Of a stretch of 64,000 nt of DNA, positions 12,401 to 24,609 are shown one piece after another. The DNA comes from Parapristionchus giblindavisi. Its lineage: Eukaryota > Nematoda > Chromadorea > Rhabditida > Diplogasteridae. Both the position numbers and the translations under genes were made by a program. The notes under the pieces are model-generated. The model had not been told where the DNA came from. It saw only the letters and a program-made list of their open reading frames with translations, and made no database searches. Numbering within the stretch: the stretch's first letter is position 1; each line of letters begins with the position of its first letter. The DNA lies in the NCBI GenBank assembly GCA_943737045.1, contig CALSFV010000210.1, positions 1,675,001-1,739,000 of the forward strand, given 5' to 3'.

Positions 12401-13702
12401 AGTGCTTAGATAGGGTGCCCCGCGGGTAGAAATTTTCAGAGGACATTAGACATTAGATCGCTCACCTGCAGACACAGCAGTACGCACGGGAGATTCATTA
12501 ACGGGATCACGCTTCGTTGGTGCAGGGGATGGATACTGTAAAAGATAAAAGTTCACTGTTTTAATCAATCAATAACAGACATTCTGAGTTCTGAGGGAGT
12601 GCACCGTGCGATCGTCCATAGGATGCCTGAATTTTACAGCGTTGAAATCTATTCATTGAAAATAAAGGCATCGTTAAAGGGGCCCCTCTCAAAGGTCTCT
12701 ACATTGTGCACACTATTCCCCTGTTTTCTAGCAACGAGAAAGCATTGCGCGTCGAAGAGACCATTGAGGGAGGTTGGGCTCCCTTTGACTTACTTGTCAT
12801 GAGTGAGCGTAGTCACTGACGCTTCTGGCTTCGGTGAACCAGCAGATGGTGTACGCAATTCCTCAGAAGACGAGGCAGACTCAAACAAGTTACATTAGCA
12901 AAGGGTCACCGTAAACGTAACCGTAAGGGTCTCCATAAGGGTCACCGATATCGCTACCGAAGCGACGGACATCCATCAACCCATTATTCGTTTTAATGTC
13001 ACTTATAATACGATGGAAGAAAGAATAAGAATAAGGGTTGCTAATACCGATCCGGCAGAAGTGTCCTCTTCAGCAGAAGAAATCTTGTGGGGAAATTGCA
13101 ACTGAAGTTGGGATATATTGATATATTGAACAAGATGAACGAGAAGCACACCTGCACATCATTTCTCGACGCGCGTGACGACCCATCAATCGAAGATCTA
13201 TTTCCTGCAACGATTTCAGCGGTTACGGTAGGCCATGGATACGGTATACGCTCACTCGTGCTGTCCATGGCGCCTGTACTGAGAGAGCGAGGAAGTGCCT
13301 AAAGGTATACTGTAGTGGTTATTTATTTGTGGGGGGGGGCTAATAGAGCACGCAAAAGTGAGAGAGCACAGACGACGCGAGTACACCGTGGTAAATTCAT
13401 ACCGTAATTTTTTATCGAAACGGTGCTAAGTAATGATTATCACTCACCTTTTCGGGTAACCTTCTTCTCGAGCTAGGATCTGCACTCAACGAACGGGGAA
13501 TTTGCACTGATGGACGAGGTCTGAATGGTGGATCGCAAGTTGATCTTTGATCTTTGTTTTACCGCTTCTGAATACTTGACGATTTCTCACGAAGTGGACC
13601 AAGGATGAACTCATTCTTCTTCTTATTCACACCGCGAGAGGGTGTAACCGATTGCTGAAGAAACGCAAAGGTCGTGTCATGAGATGCACTCGTTGCATTC
13701 AT
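9407..13702 (-). CDS. Ser/Pro/Arg-rich protein of unknown function with duplicated exon block (gene Y)
   Basis: Exons with matching phases, minus strand: 13563-13702 (ATG at 13702), 13448-13520, then 13152 to about 13204 or 13273, 13048-13101, 12794-12879, 12466-12535, 11983-12091, 11707-11890, 11568-11637, 10968-11076, 10459-10641, 9925-10199, 9640-9722, 9473-9589, 9407-9424. Two junctions (13448 to 13152 and 12794 to 12466) do not agree in phase, so an exon or splice site is missed there. The middle is low-complexity, rich in Ser, Arg and Pro. The C-terminal 70 residues look folded, with GEILIKKLTLETRINGHMWH in one exon and SFVPKRIRLDDKIFWEE in the next. No known domain is recognised. A three-exon block occurs twice (12466/11983/11707 and 11568/10968/10459). 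It could instead be the 3' part of one gene with 13876-17448. Confidence 0.68.
9769..9915. mobile_element. Hairpin element with ACACTCACAGAAAA ends
   Basis: The left end reads ACACTCACAGAAAAAACCCT and the right end is its near-complement. The element fills most of an intron of gene Y. No second copy was noticed. Confidence 0.55.
10236..10342. mobile_element. Hairpin MITE, family 2 (CAATGGTCTCTTCGACGCGC)
   Basis: About 110 bp, with inverted ends GGGAGCGTAACCTC and GAGAGGTACGCTCC and inner CAATGGTCTC/GAGACCATTG. Other copies: 12672-12790, 30886-31012, 51350-51425 (degraded), 54402-54512, 55808-55916, 56683-56798 and 62654-62770. All are non-coding and lie in introns or between genes. Confidence 0.7.
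11215..11435. repeat. Imperfect tandem array of GATCATGCATGGA-type units
   Basis: About ten degenerate copies of ATCATGCATGG and its complement occur in both orientations, so the array is full of short palindromes (CATGATCATG, ATGCAT). It lies in an intron of gene Y. Confidence 0.7.
12247..12437. repeat. GC-rich repeat with GGGTGCCCCGCGGG units
   Basis: Four to five copies of GGTGCCC(C)GCGGGG are bounded by inverted GAAATTTTC/GAAAATTTC-like ends. Composition differs sharply from the surrounding AT-rich intron. A related element is at 57210-57350. Confidence 0.65.
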
Positions 13703-13729
13703 TATAGTGTATCTACAGTATACTTTTCA

Positions 13730-13872
13730 TGGCACTACTTCGGAATAGGGTACCAGTCCACAATAAAAGTATAATTGCCTAATATAGACGTCCTTTCCTT
13801 TGTGTTAATTTCATTTTTCATGTCCTTTTGGACTTGCCCGGTGTTCTGGTACTCTATTCTGAAGTAGTGTCC
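13730..13872. mobile_element. MITE with GGCACTACTTC ends (family 7)
   Basis: Terminal inverted repeats are GGCACTACTTCGGAAT-like and ATTCTGAAGTAGTG-like, with inner TACCAG/CTGGTA. Relatives: 15677-15815 and 16748-16899. This copy lies exactly between genes X and Y. Confidence 0.75.
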
Positions 13873-13875
13873 TTT

Positions 13876-16227
13876 TCATACCGATCTAACGATCTTAACG
13901 GGCTCGAACTCGTCATCATCATTGGACTTCTGCTGTTTGTAGACACGTTGCTCACGACACTCAGTCCTTGGTTCGTTCCACAGAAGATCGTTGCAATGGA
14001 TGTTCACCTGTATTATATTGTATTGTATTATTATATATTATTATATATTATTATATATTATTATATATTGTATTATTATTATTATGTATTATTATAATTA
14101 TGTATTATTATATTATATATTGTATGTATTGTATTATTGGAATACGGTACTCTCGGTATACGGTATTCATCGTTTACCGTACCTTTCTTACGATATTGAT
14201 ATGACTGAGTTCCGAGAGACGAACATGCTCGTCAAACTCCACGGGTCCTTTGGAGGGCAGACTGTTCACTTGGACGAGCGAAATACTTAAATTATAAGGT
14301 TATGTGTATGCAAAGAGGGCTGTGGGTTTGTTACCCCGTTTGAGAATGGTCGAACGTCTTCGTGGAAGATGATCTATCGAATGCAAGAGTAATTCTCTCA
14401 CTCTTTTCGATCTCCTGAAATTATATATTTTAGTTTCCTTTCCAATAGCCCCGTGGCCGTATGCAAGAACCGTTTTCCGGGAAAATGTGACGTCATTAGC
14501 GTAGGCGGAGGTGTTTTCCAAAAATCCTCCGCCTATACTAATGACATCACATGTTCTTGCATACGGTCATTCGATACGGTCAGCCTACATTTACATCCTT
14601 GCTCGTCGATGTCTCGGCACGAACGGTCAGATAACGTGGCTTGACCTGTCTGAAACATATCACGGTAGATTACGGTACTGGACTACAGTATATCGATTAC
14701 GGTAGATCAATACTTACGAGATGGGAACATTTGCTAGAAGGTCTCCATGACAGACAAATCGATATGTACGACGATCATTAGTGTTGAATGAATTGCGATC
14801 ACGTCCACGCTACAAAAGATCAAAGATCAAAGATCAACTCCCAAAAAATGGATGATGGCAAACATGAATAGTGGAGACGCGTTCGATCAGCACTGAATCA
14901 TCACCCACGAACACCTGAATATAATCATTTAAAGGAACATCCCGATTTGACGCATTGACAATACTCTCTCGTAGACAAAGAAAGCGAGAAAGTGTGGCCA
15001 GAGGCAATCAAACGATTCTCACTTTATGAGTACTCTTCTCATTCTCATGATCAATATCGGCCAAGTTCGACTCATTACAAATAGCCGGTGCGGACTAAAA
15101 TATTCAATTTATATAAATATATTACAAGACGTCACTATCTAGGTCGAATGATAACCGACGAATAATAACGGACTGAATGATAACCAGTTGCATATGAGAG
15201 ACAAGCGCTAATGAATAGACGAGTATGCAAATGGTTATCATCCAATCGGTTATTATCTCATTCGGTTCTCATTCTACCTGCATGACGTATAAATGATCTT
15301 ACCGTTAGCAGAGTGTGCATGAGCCCATTGATATTGGCAGAGGCCTGCGAAGATCGAATCAGTGTCTGTGAAGTTATCAGTATCTGAAAATATTCATTCT
15401 GACAAATAGGGTATTAGGGATGATCGCCTTTTTTTGTATTACGGTGCTCCGGTAATTTTCGCATGTCACTTACCTCCTTAAGCAACATCTCGCCCACTAG
15501 TTATGAAAAATTTTACTCAAAAATTAGTCAGGATCCTCTTTGGAGGCCTATTCTCTCTCACTTCGGTGGCCCATTTTCTGTCCACTTGGGGGATCACCAC
15601 TCCCTCAAATGTTCCGGCTTTTTCTAACCACAAAGTGGTTAGAATACTCTCTGAGTACCCCAACACCAATGAATTTCGGCACTACTTCAGAATAAAGTAC
15701 CAGCCCAAAATAATAGTATAATTGTCTAATATAAACGCCCTTTCCTTTGTGTTTATTTCATTTTTCATATCTTTTTGGACTTGCCCGGTGGTCTGGTACC
15801 CAATTCTGAAGTAGTTTCTTTTCCACTTTTCCTTTTCTCTCTCTTCCACTTTTCCTTTTCTTTTTTTCCTTTTCTTTTCTCATTTCCACATACTTGTCCA
15901 GTGACAGCAATGACGTTGACGTTTTGTGAAGTGTGTACTGTAAGAGGTGTGATCAGCACACATTTGGCCATGCTCGACAGATCAGTGACGGAAGGCCTGA
16001 AGTGGGTAAAAGGGTTACTGCAGAAGCCCAGATTGGGGACGGCGCCTAAAATAGGGGGCAGAAGTCTGCAGTGGTGCCAAAGGGTTACTATGCCGCATGA
16101 CTGATATATGTACTGTACAGTAATAATTAATTGTTATTTTCTTTGCTACTAACGTTGTGGCATCGTATTTTATGTAATTCATCACGATACCTATGCTAAG
16201 CTATTATAAGTTATCCTTAATGCATAA

Positions 16228-16313
<86 letters not shown>

Positions 16314-17448
16314 TTGGTGCAAGCGAGTCGATCGAGAACCGGATCTGCGCACAGATCCCTGAATATCGCACGCTGCATCGCATCGCGACTACGATAGCTC
16401 TCCTCATTTGTTGCTCTCGTACTGTTCAGTGACTCCTAAATGGAAAGGCTATGACTACGGTATAAGGAGATTACGATACGGGAGCAGTGTAATAGTTGCT
16501 GGAATCACTCTGGTCAAGTGGAATTCGCACTGAACGAGAACGAGATCGTGAACGAGATTGAGAATATCCTTGATCCTTCTCCTTTTGACGAGGTGATTGC
16601 ACCGTCTGAGCCTTGAATTCAAAGGTTTACGGTACAAAAGAGTATACGGTAGCTAACCTGATTGACCAGAGCACGTTTGTACAGGGATTGAGACTTTCGA
16701 CTCGTTCGGCTAGCTCCTTGCTTCCTGAATCAGGGATGATGAGTCGGCACTACTCCAGAACACCGGACCAGAACACCGGGCCAGTTCAAAAGGATGAGAA
16801 AAGTAAAATAAACACGAAGTAAAGAGCCTTTTATTCTAGACTATTCTACACTTTTATGCTATACTATTGGACTGGTTCGGTGTTATAGAGTAGTGCCGGG
16901 GATTATTGATCACTTGATTGGTGTAGAAGTACGAGGTGCGGGCGAGTGGAGAATCGACTCCATTGAATCATCAAGAGAGAGCAGTGAATGACTGTGTGCA
17001 CGGGGATCTCGCTGAAAACGAGGAAATGAAAAGGGGCGGAGCTTGGGGATGAAAAGGGGCGGAGATTGGGTAGATCATGGATTTACTTCGATGTTGGAAA
17101 CATCCATCATGTCAGCACTCTTGTTTGTATTGACTTCAGCCTTGGTCGAGGGTCTGAAATTAGTTATCTTGATCAATACAATCCAATAAAATTCAATCCA
17201 GATCCTTTGTCTATCTCTTCATGATATCTTTCGTATATGGTTAATTGTTCAAGTATTCCTTACGTCACAAGCGCATCTGTGGGCCCACTCGATGAAGCAT
17301 TATCCTGAGAATATTGATTGATGGATTACGGTATTTGAATAGAGTGAATTATGGTATTTGAATAGGGCATGATGAGGCAACGTACCGACAGATCCTTGGT
17401 ATTGGAGGTCTTGGAGGGAGAATTAGAATGGCTCGAGTTGTTCGACAT
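13876..17448 (-). CDS. Unrecognised SR-repeat-containing protein (gene X)
   Basis: Minus-strand exons: 17386-17448 (ATG), 17264-17304, 17087-17153, 16914-17011, 16658-16724, 16475-16611, 15894-16017, 15474-15496, 15303-15383, 15023-15094, 14864-14914, 14718-14809, 14595-14649, 14335-14414, 14192-14285, 13876-14007 with an in-frame TGA. All junctions fit except 15894 to 15474, where a small exon or another acceptor is needed. About 430 aa. The N-terminal ~130 residues are Ser-rich and contain an SRSRSRSRS run; the rest looks folded (GEMLLKEILITSQ, RYLTVRAETSTSKD). No family is recognised. The next gene starts about 170 bp downstream behind a CTGTAG acceptor, compatible with an operon, or with one longer gene. 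Two family-7 MITEs and an ATT array lie in its introns. Confidence 0.65.
14010..14135. repeat. AT-only array (TATTATATAT units)
   Basis: Tandem TTATATATTA-type units in an intron of gene X. Open frames across it are artefacts of composition. Confidence 0.8.
14455..14572. mobile_element. Hairpin element with GTATGCAAGAAC ends
   Basis: Left arm CCGTATGCAAGAACC and right arm GTTCTTGCATACGG are complementary, as are the inner TGACGTCATTAG/CTAATGACATCA and GGCGGAGG/CCTCCGCC. The centre is near 14517. It lies in an intron of gene X. Confidence 0.75.
15131..15290. mobile_element. MITE, family 6, copy 1
   Basis: Shares ATAACCA.TTGCATA, TCTATTCATTAGCGCTTGTC (in inverse orientation) and GGTTCTCATTC with 36333-36480. 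Ends TAGGTCGAATGATAACCG-like and CGGTTCTCATTCTACCT are inverted repeats. It lies in an intron of gene X. Confidence 0.7.
16226..16312. repeat. (ATT)n microsatellite, about 28 units
   Basis: Uninterrupted trinucleotide array in an intron of gene X. The poly-Leu and poly-Asn frames across it are not genes. Confidence 0.97.
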
Positions 17449-18088
17449 TGTATGAAGTTAGTATTGGAATGGAGATAAGGGGTGCGGAGTCAGTGGTTGA
17501 CCGAGTCAGTTGAGAGAAGTCCAGTAAAGAACCGAGTCCTGTAGACGGACAGTGAAAGAATGAAATGGACGAGAACGAAAATGGACAATGGAGTATATTG
17601 GATTTGAATGAAATTGAGTCAATTTATCTTCGATGTAATAGCGTGAAGATTAGAGAGACGCTGATATTTGTTTCAATGTAAATTGAAATTTTATGTAATT
17701 TTGCTTGACAAGTGGCAAATGGATCGGTGGATTGCAAGAGAATGAAACAACCATGGTAATTATCTATCACGGACCTTCTGGCTTTAACGTTTCGATAACA
17801 AACTTAGCGTTAAAAATCAAAGATTAATTATCAATATATTTTTTCGATTACCCATACGCGCTTGAAGCGTTAAGGATATTCATAGATCATCACAAAACAC
17901 AAAGTTTATAAAAAGGATATTTATTACAGTACATTACAATACAAAACCCGCAATAAGTAAGAGGAATGAAACCTGAGATCAATATGTAGCTCATATGGAA
18001 TGTAGTCGATTAGAATTTGATACAATTTGTGGTCCGCAAAATCGGATACGGTAAGTACTCGTCGGTAGATCGATCGAGGACTGACTTT
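17449..18088. other. Intergenic region
   Basis: Between the start of gene X and the end of SLC17 gene B, both minus strand. No exon is supported; it holds the 3' UTR of B and the promoter of gene X. Confidence 0.4.
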
Positions 18089-21000
18089 CTAAGCGATAGT
18101 GGCAATGGTAGTTTGAGGAGCCTTTTCGCTCTTCTCAATCTTGTTCAGGTCCACGACCGAGTTGCGACTGATCCACTCTTCCGTGGTCCACTCGGCTGGT
18201 TCGCCCTTCACGAAAATGCAGAAGATGGTGTTGCTGATGATCTGCAAATACAGTGGGTACACGATTGTCGATCATAGGTTGAAAAGTATGTTACAAAGTA
18301 CCAAGCCTGACCGGATTTTGAGTCAAAACTTCACAAAAATCGAAAAAACCTCTCCGGATTTTGAGCCAAATTTGCCAAAAATCGAAAAACCTGACCGGAT
18401 TTTGAAAATCGATAACCTAGCTATTCGACCTATGATGTCGATTATCGTGAAGTGACTATATTTACCAGAATTGCTGCGATGAATTGGAAGACGTGGGCCC
18501 ATTCAGCTTGAGTTTGAAGATGGATGAAGAAGTTGATGAGTACAGGTGCGCCGAGCAGACAAATGGTCAACATTAGCGAGATGTTTCCCGTCACGAAATG
18601 GCTACAAGATATCACGGTAAGGCGCCAAATTCAAATTTCAAAAACTATAGATAATGATGAAATTTCCCAACTGCCCAATACCGTAATCTATGGAAGTCAC
18701 ACGTCCGACGCTAACATCCAAGTATCCAAGTAAGTAAGTAATGATGAAATAAAGAACGAGATAAGGGATACCTGTACTGCTTGCTGAGGAAGGGCGCAGC
18801 CTTGAAGAAGCCGCCAGTGGTGGCGCCCAGAATTCCCGCGGCGCCGCCAAGGAGAATGACGCAGAGGTTCTGTAAGAGATTAGAGGTCAGAGATCAAAGA
18901 TCAAAGTTTAAGGCTCGTTTAATCTAGTAACTGTAGAGTCTGTAATGTAAGTCTGTATGATTTTTTTGTGTAGTTATGAAAGTTCGGTAAAAGATCAAAG
19001 ATCAAAGATACAAGATCAAAGATCAAAAATACAAGATACAAGATCGAAGATCAAAGATCAAAGATCAAAGATCAAACCTTATTGGTGCCATCCATGAAGG
19101 ATAGAGCGATGAAAAATGCGGCCGACCCAAAGAAGGCGATTGAATTGAAGAGACGGAACTTGTTTCCCTCAGAAATGAACTTGATACGATCAGAGATGGC
19201 TCCTGTAATGCAAAAATACAATATTTTTCGGTTTTTTCGGAAAACACTCCCGATTACTGTAGACGCACGCACCACAAAGAAGTTTGACGCCGAACTGGAG
19301 AAGGGGAGGAATGGCCGCGGTGAGACCGGTGGTGTTGGTCGAGAAGCCGAGTACTGTAAGAGTGGATTACGGTAAGTATGGTCGGGGTTACGGTAAGTAT
19401 TGATCGTTAGTTTGTTCAAGAGTTTTTTTAGAAACTGACACAATGAATATTCCAAATTTAAAAAAAAATTTAAAAAAAATTACCTCCAGAGAGGTACATT
19501 GGGTTGTACAGGAACATAGTAGCTACGGCAGTGAAGTTTCCGATGGCTCCTGACAATATTAATAATATTATATTATTAAAAATATTATTATTAAAAATAC
19601 AAAAAAAATATTTACAAAAATCATAAAGCACTTTTTCGAAATAATATACTCATGGTGGAGTTAAAAATTTAAAAAAAATTTTAAATTAAAAAAAAAGATT
19701 ACCGATCCAGGTTCCCCAGATGCAAGGAGTAGTGAGAATCGCGCCATAAGGCATCTTCTTCAGCACCTTCTTACTGTAATAGATACATTATATTGATCCC
19801 TCACATTTTATTGATTTTTCGAAAATCAGAAAAATCAATAACTTACTCAAGTTCGATCTTGTTCGTGGAGATTTTCAAACTCTCGCGCCTGCCAACGAAT
19901 GGGTGCTTCTGAATGGAAAATGAGAGATTACGGTAGTCTTATCAATTACGGTAGTCTTATCGAATACGGTAGTCTTATCGAATACGGTAGACTTATCGAT
20001 TACGGTAGTCTTATCGATTACGGTAGTCATATCGATCGTTCGGTTACCTGGGGAGAATTACGATAGAAGAAGTAGTAGATGGTGAAGAGGAGGAAGCATG
20101 AGACACCGTGCGCGTAGAATACGGAACTGCAAATATATTTTCATGATTTATTGATTGTTTTTCGAAATAAAAAAAAAATCAATAATATGTTTATTGATTC
20201 AAAATAATCAATAATAAGTAGCAGTCTCTCATTTTTTTCTCTACCCCACAAGCTCCTATTTATATGTTATTTCAAATGTTGTCGCATCTTATTGATGTAT
20301 GATAAATTAGATTAAATTAAATTAAACTTACGGCCATCCAAAGTTGGAGCAGAGCGAGCCGGCGGCAGGCATGGAGATGGCGGGCGAAAGTTGTACGTAA
20401 GCGACGAGAACGGAGACGAATAGACCAGTCTGGGTATGGATATAATATAGCTACGATTAGAATCTTTAAAGCCACACCCCAAGATAATTTGAATCTCTCC
20501 GCTCTGGCAATGTTCTCTCGCTTTCTTTATCTACGAGAGAGTATTGCCGATGCGGAGGGTAAAATTAGCTTGGGGTATTCCTTTAACTGTTTAACATTCA
20601 CAGTCTTTCACTGTTTTTTGATTGTTGAAAAATAAAATTTTTTTGATCCCATTTGGCCCCTCGTTTCCCCCCCACTGTATTTTCAATATTTTTTCATATT
20701 TTTAAAAGTGTTTATTTTAAAAAAAATTCCCAACTTTCAATCATAAATTCGGTCAAATCTAGAGTAAAACAACGCAACCAATTAGAATATTCAATATTCA
20801 CATCGTAAAAAACGCGGGTCCAAATGGGCGCCCCGGGTACCCTGGCGCCAATTTTCACTGGGAGATTCTGGTATATTGTATATCTCCTTGCACTTCCTTA
20901 TGTGAAAAGATTTTTTATTATCGTCTATACTCAGTTGTAGTTCGAGTTCGATCATGAGGAAGAAATGACCAAGATCTTTGTGGTCTACTTCTCATAACAT

Positions 21001-22954
21001 TCTCACTCACATAGCATTCGATCAAAGTACACGCATAGCTGCTCCGCATTTTCAGTGGGGAATTTGCTTAATGTTGAGTCTCGAATTTGGCTACCAAACA
21101 AGCCCAACTTGAAAATTTTGAGCTATTAACATGATTAAAATAATGGCCCCACTAAAATGCGGAGTGGCTGGCCCTCGGACTTGTGCAGGTATACTTAAAC
21201 TATTACCTGCTTGTAATATGTCCATTTGGCAGCGAACGATCCGATAACCGGGAAGTTTCCGGCGAAACCGAGTCCTTGCAGGAACCGACACGCGAGCATG
21301 TAGTAGAATCCCATCTGGAATTTTCAATTATCGATTGCTCTTGTCGCTCGATTACCGTACCCTGACAGCGACGGGCAGTGCCATGGTGCCGACGGCGGAC
21401 ACTAGTCCTAGCGCGACGAAGACCGCCCTGGAGAACCGTGGTTTAGGTAATACCGAAAACTATCGGCTACAGTAGTCTTACCTCACACCGTACTTGTTCA
21501 CCGCCCACACGACCGGGAAGTTGGCGATGAGTGCGGCCACGGCGACTATTGACGTCATCATAGTACGTTCATCTATAATTTATCGATTGAATTTCGATTT
21601 CATTGATTGATTATCGTTTTGTTTTCTTATTATTGATTGTATGGTAATTCTTCGGTTTCTGGACCCCCCCCCATCATTTCGTGGCGAGAAACCGAAGAAG
21701 TTCCGAAGAAGAAGAAGAAGAAGAAGTCCGAAGACCCCTCACCGATATCGCTACCTTAGCGTCGGACATCCATCAATCCCTTTATGTCCTCATTTTCTTG
21801 TCACGTGTATGGAATAAAGAATAAGAAGAAGAAGTTTTCGAAGTGATCAATGTTCATCATTCACGTGAACCATAATCATTACTGTTTATCATTAACAAGT
21901 TTCATTTAATTGCTCTCGATCTTTCTATATTTATCCCGCCAATCATTAACATCATCAAAGGGATAAAAACTGTTAGTCACTCGTCTCTTCAATGCGCCCT
22001 GCTCTATCGCTCATACCGAAATAGAAATAGTTCTGTCGAAGACAAACTTGTGATGGGTTCACAGATCGCGCTATTTCCGGCATCGTGACGTGTTTCGCGC
22101 AAAGTTCGAATATTTTTACTAGTTACCATTTGAAGTAAATTAGTTAGATTATTCGATTTATGAAAATTAATGCGATAATTAGGCTAAACACCACGAGAGA
22201 ATTAAAAGAACTAAGCCATAAATACAATTTCGAAACATTTGGGCACTGCAAGGATGCCTTGGTAAGGTATGATTCCATCATTTTTGACCATGTGACAGGG
22301 TGAGCTTTAAAAACTTACGTTGAGGGAACGTATGGCGGTCATTGTTGATTGATGGATCAGTGGCGTTGTCCACAGGTTTCATGCAAATCAGGGCAAAGTT
22401 GAATGCGAGAATGTTCGACCTGAATGGACAACTTATTTCTTCATGGATTTTAAGAATTTTCGAAAATAATTTCAGACAGGATTCACGACTTTCATCAAAG
22501 GGTAAGAATAGAATTAATCACACTTCTAGGAATTTTTAAGGCATCCCCACCTTGTTTGAAACTCTACGCTCTGGCAATGCTCTCCCGTTTTCTTTGTTTA
22601 CAAGATATCGTTGCCGGAGCGGAGAGTAAAATTAGCTCGAATGCGAGTATAAAAGTATAAAAAGCGCTTGCTTTCACACTGCAAGATAAACATGAACCGT
22701 GCATGCATATCTCACTTATGTACGTTAAAGGCACACCACAAGCTAATTTTACTCTCCGCATTGGCAATACTCTCTCGTAGATAAAGAAAGCGAGAGAGTG
22801 TGACCAGAGCTGAGAGCTTCAAATTAACTTGAGGTGTCGCTTTAAACTAGTTATCAACTTAATGTACAGTAAACACTCACCATATGCTCGTCAGACACAA
22901 TAGCAGCAAGACCATAACGAGAAATCTCGTACGAGTGCCGAATTCTGGCTTCAT
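18089..22954 (-). CDS. SLC17-like anion/phosphate transporter B (MFS)
   Basis: Fifteen minus-strand exons: 22881-22954, 22319-22419, 21482-21572, 21361-21427, 21207-21314, 20332-20429, 20048-20126, 19847-19908, 19703-19773, 19484-19549, 19273-19353, 19078-19202, 18772-18869, 18466-18601, 18089-18241. They join in phase into 469 aa. The start MKPEFGTRTRF is nearly that of gene A. Family blocks: RFLQGLGFAGNFPV, YVQLSP, FYRNSPQ, KHPFVG, GFSTNTTG, GAISDRIKF, GILGATTGGFF, HFVTGNISL. The 137-bp exon of A and C is here split as 71+66. It is a polytopic membrane transporter of undetermined substrate. A TATAAAAG box lies about 80 bp upstream of the ATG. Confidence 0.94.
18300..18405. repeat. Three ~45-bp direct repeats (CCGGATTTTGA motif)
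   Basis: CTGACCGGATTTTGA or CTCTCCGGATTTTGA recurs three times with intervening AAAATCGAAAAA, in the last intron of SLC17 gene B. Confidence 0.7.
18980..19077. repeat. GATCAAA heptamer array ending at a splice donor
   Basis: About ten GATCAAA-like units fill the intron end next to exon 19078-19202 of gene B. In gene sense the intron begins GTTTGATCTTTGATC, so the array supplies the 5' splice site. Confidence 0.85.
19924..20043. repeat. Tandem array, 18-20 bp unit TTACGGTAGTCTTATCGA
   Basis: Six to seven head-to-tail copies inside an intron of SLC17 gene B. The core TTACGGTAG is the same short word scattered through many other introns of the window. Confidence 0.88.
20469..20585. mobile_element. 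Hairpin MITE, family 1 (CTCTCCGCTCTGGC), reference copy
   Basis: About 110 bp. The ends AAAGCCACACCCCAAG and CTTGGGGTATTCCTTT are inverted repeats; inside are CTCTCCGCTCTGGCAATG and a CTCTCGTAGA loop. Other copies, some truncated: 6517-6623, 10838-10924, 14930-15005, 22540-22640, 22727-22852, 24337-24446, 30379-30478, 30737-30842, 32498-32612, 34214-34320, 37670-37795, 39257-39352, 40300-40385, 46757-46878, 47037-47168, 51536-51640 and 61847-61970. It is the commonest mobile element in the window; most copies lie in introns. Confidence 0.85.
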
Positions 22955-23030
22955 TATCGATTGATTGATTATCGATTGATTATCAAGACGATTATCTTCG
23001 CTAATTAGTTGAATGGTGGCTGACCGTTCG

Positions 23031-23040
23031 CTTTTATATA
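23031..23040 (-). promoter_or_regulatory. TATA-like box of SLC17 gene B
   Basis: TATATAAAAG in minus-strand sense, about 80 bp before the ATG at 22954. Position and sequence fit a core promoter; no other element was checked. Confidence 0.45.
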
Positions 23041-24609
23041 CGAAGCGTCCGTTCGATCTAATCTGTCTGGTCACTCTCTCACTTTTGCGTACTCTCTCGT
23101 CCTCCCCTTTCTATATCAGTTTCTTCTCCATTTCACTCCTTTTGTCAGTTCATGATCGATCAGTGATTGGGTTGAGAGATCTCATGTCATCGGTAGTTTT
23201 ATATACATACATATTCCCGATCATTTCCTTGCACCGGCATGGTATAATCGTTGCAACGGAGGTATATTTTTGGTTATTTCGTACGAACTTGTCGATATTT
23301 CTGCTAGTTAAGCCAAATACGGCGCAAGTGGGATAAGTATTACCGTTCAAAATGTAATTGGAATTCAAGCAACATGAGACTGACAATGAGATGGGCTAGA
23401 CTCGGATCTATTGATACACAGTGTAATCGAACATAATATCTTATTAGGGCCAGTTGCCACCCAGGCAGTTTTGTCGTTGGTACAATGCATTATCATGTCC
23501 TTGAGCGCTAACTCGTGACTCATCAATGTGTGAACTATTGTATACGTATTCTCGTATAGCAAGCAGGAAGACCATTGGGCAAGTATTTTCTCGAGAAAAA
23601 ACATCTCGAAAATATTATTTTCTTGGGAAATACGGCTAAGCGATCGAGTTAAACGGATTATACTCGCATTCTTTCATACACTGTAAAGAGGTAAACCAAA
23701 ATTCCATTACCCAAGGCACACGAAGTCCTGCGGGAGATCACTAGGCCATATTACTCACTCACTATGGTGTACTCTAATCCCGTGCAAACTTACTCTCGAT
23801 CATGATCAATTTCCTCTTTTCTTCAATTCCACTTCTCTTTTCGATCTCACCCCTTAAACTGTCGTCGTAATTGGCCTATCACAGTTCAGAGCCTTTCATC
23901 TCGAACGATAGATGATAGATAAACGAGAGATAATACTAGCAAGGAGAGAATTAGACAGTTAGACTAATGTTTAGGTGCATGCATTGCAGAAATCTGTGTA
24001 CTCCCATGCTTTTAGGGTGGAAAGACGAAAGATATGATTGGCAGAGTATATGGAGATCTTTGAAATGTCGAATGCAGTCAAAGATTTATCATGTATTATC
24101 ATAGATTTATCATAGATCGCGATTGCTAGGTCACAAGGATGTTATACATCATTGAACGAAAAGTGCATACGAAAGAATTAAATATATCTTGAAACATAAA
24201 TAAACGAAGGAAAGTGAGCAAAATAACGTGAGCAAAATCTTCCACGTTCAATCGAGATCACAAAAAGCACATTTCTTTTTGAATTCTGAAAAAAAAGACA
24301 TTCGTAGATCAGTATAAGCGGGACAAAATTAATCAAAATCACCGAGCTAATTTAAGACTCTCCGCTCTGGCACTCTCTCTTTCAGTGTCTACGAGAGAGC
24401 GCTACCAGAGAAGAGAGTGAAATTAGCTCTGGGTGATCCCTTAAGTATTCAATCATATTTTGTACTTATCCTAATATGTAATATTCCCGACGATCCCCCC
24501 AAATAAAGTATTATTATTTAAAAAAATCAAAAGTTGCACTAAATTTTGCAGAAATAAGACCAGTAGCGTTGTTGATCTTCCCAAAACGGGCACGTAATCA
24601 TTGACAAAT

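Noticed and set aside
15520..15690. Minus-strand open segment containing KWATEVRENRPPKRILTNF, as an exon of gene X
   Set aside because: No acceptor and donor pair gave agreeing phases with the neighbouring exons; it abuts a MITE.
16193..16432. Poly-Leu and poly-Asn proteins around 16.2-16.4 kb and 32.1-32.4 kb
   Set aside because: They are readings of ATT microsatellites in introns.
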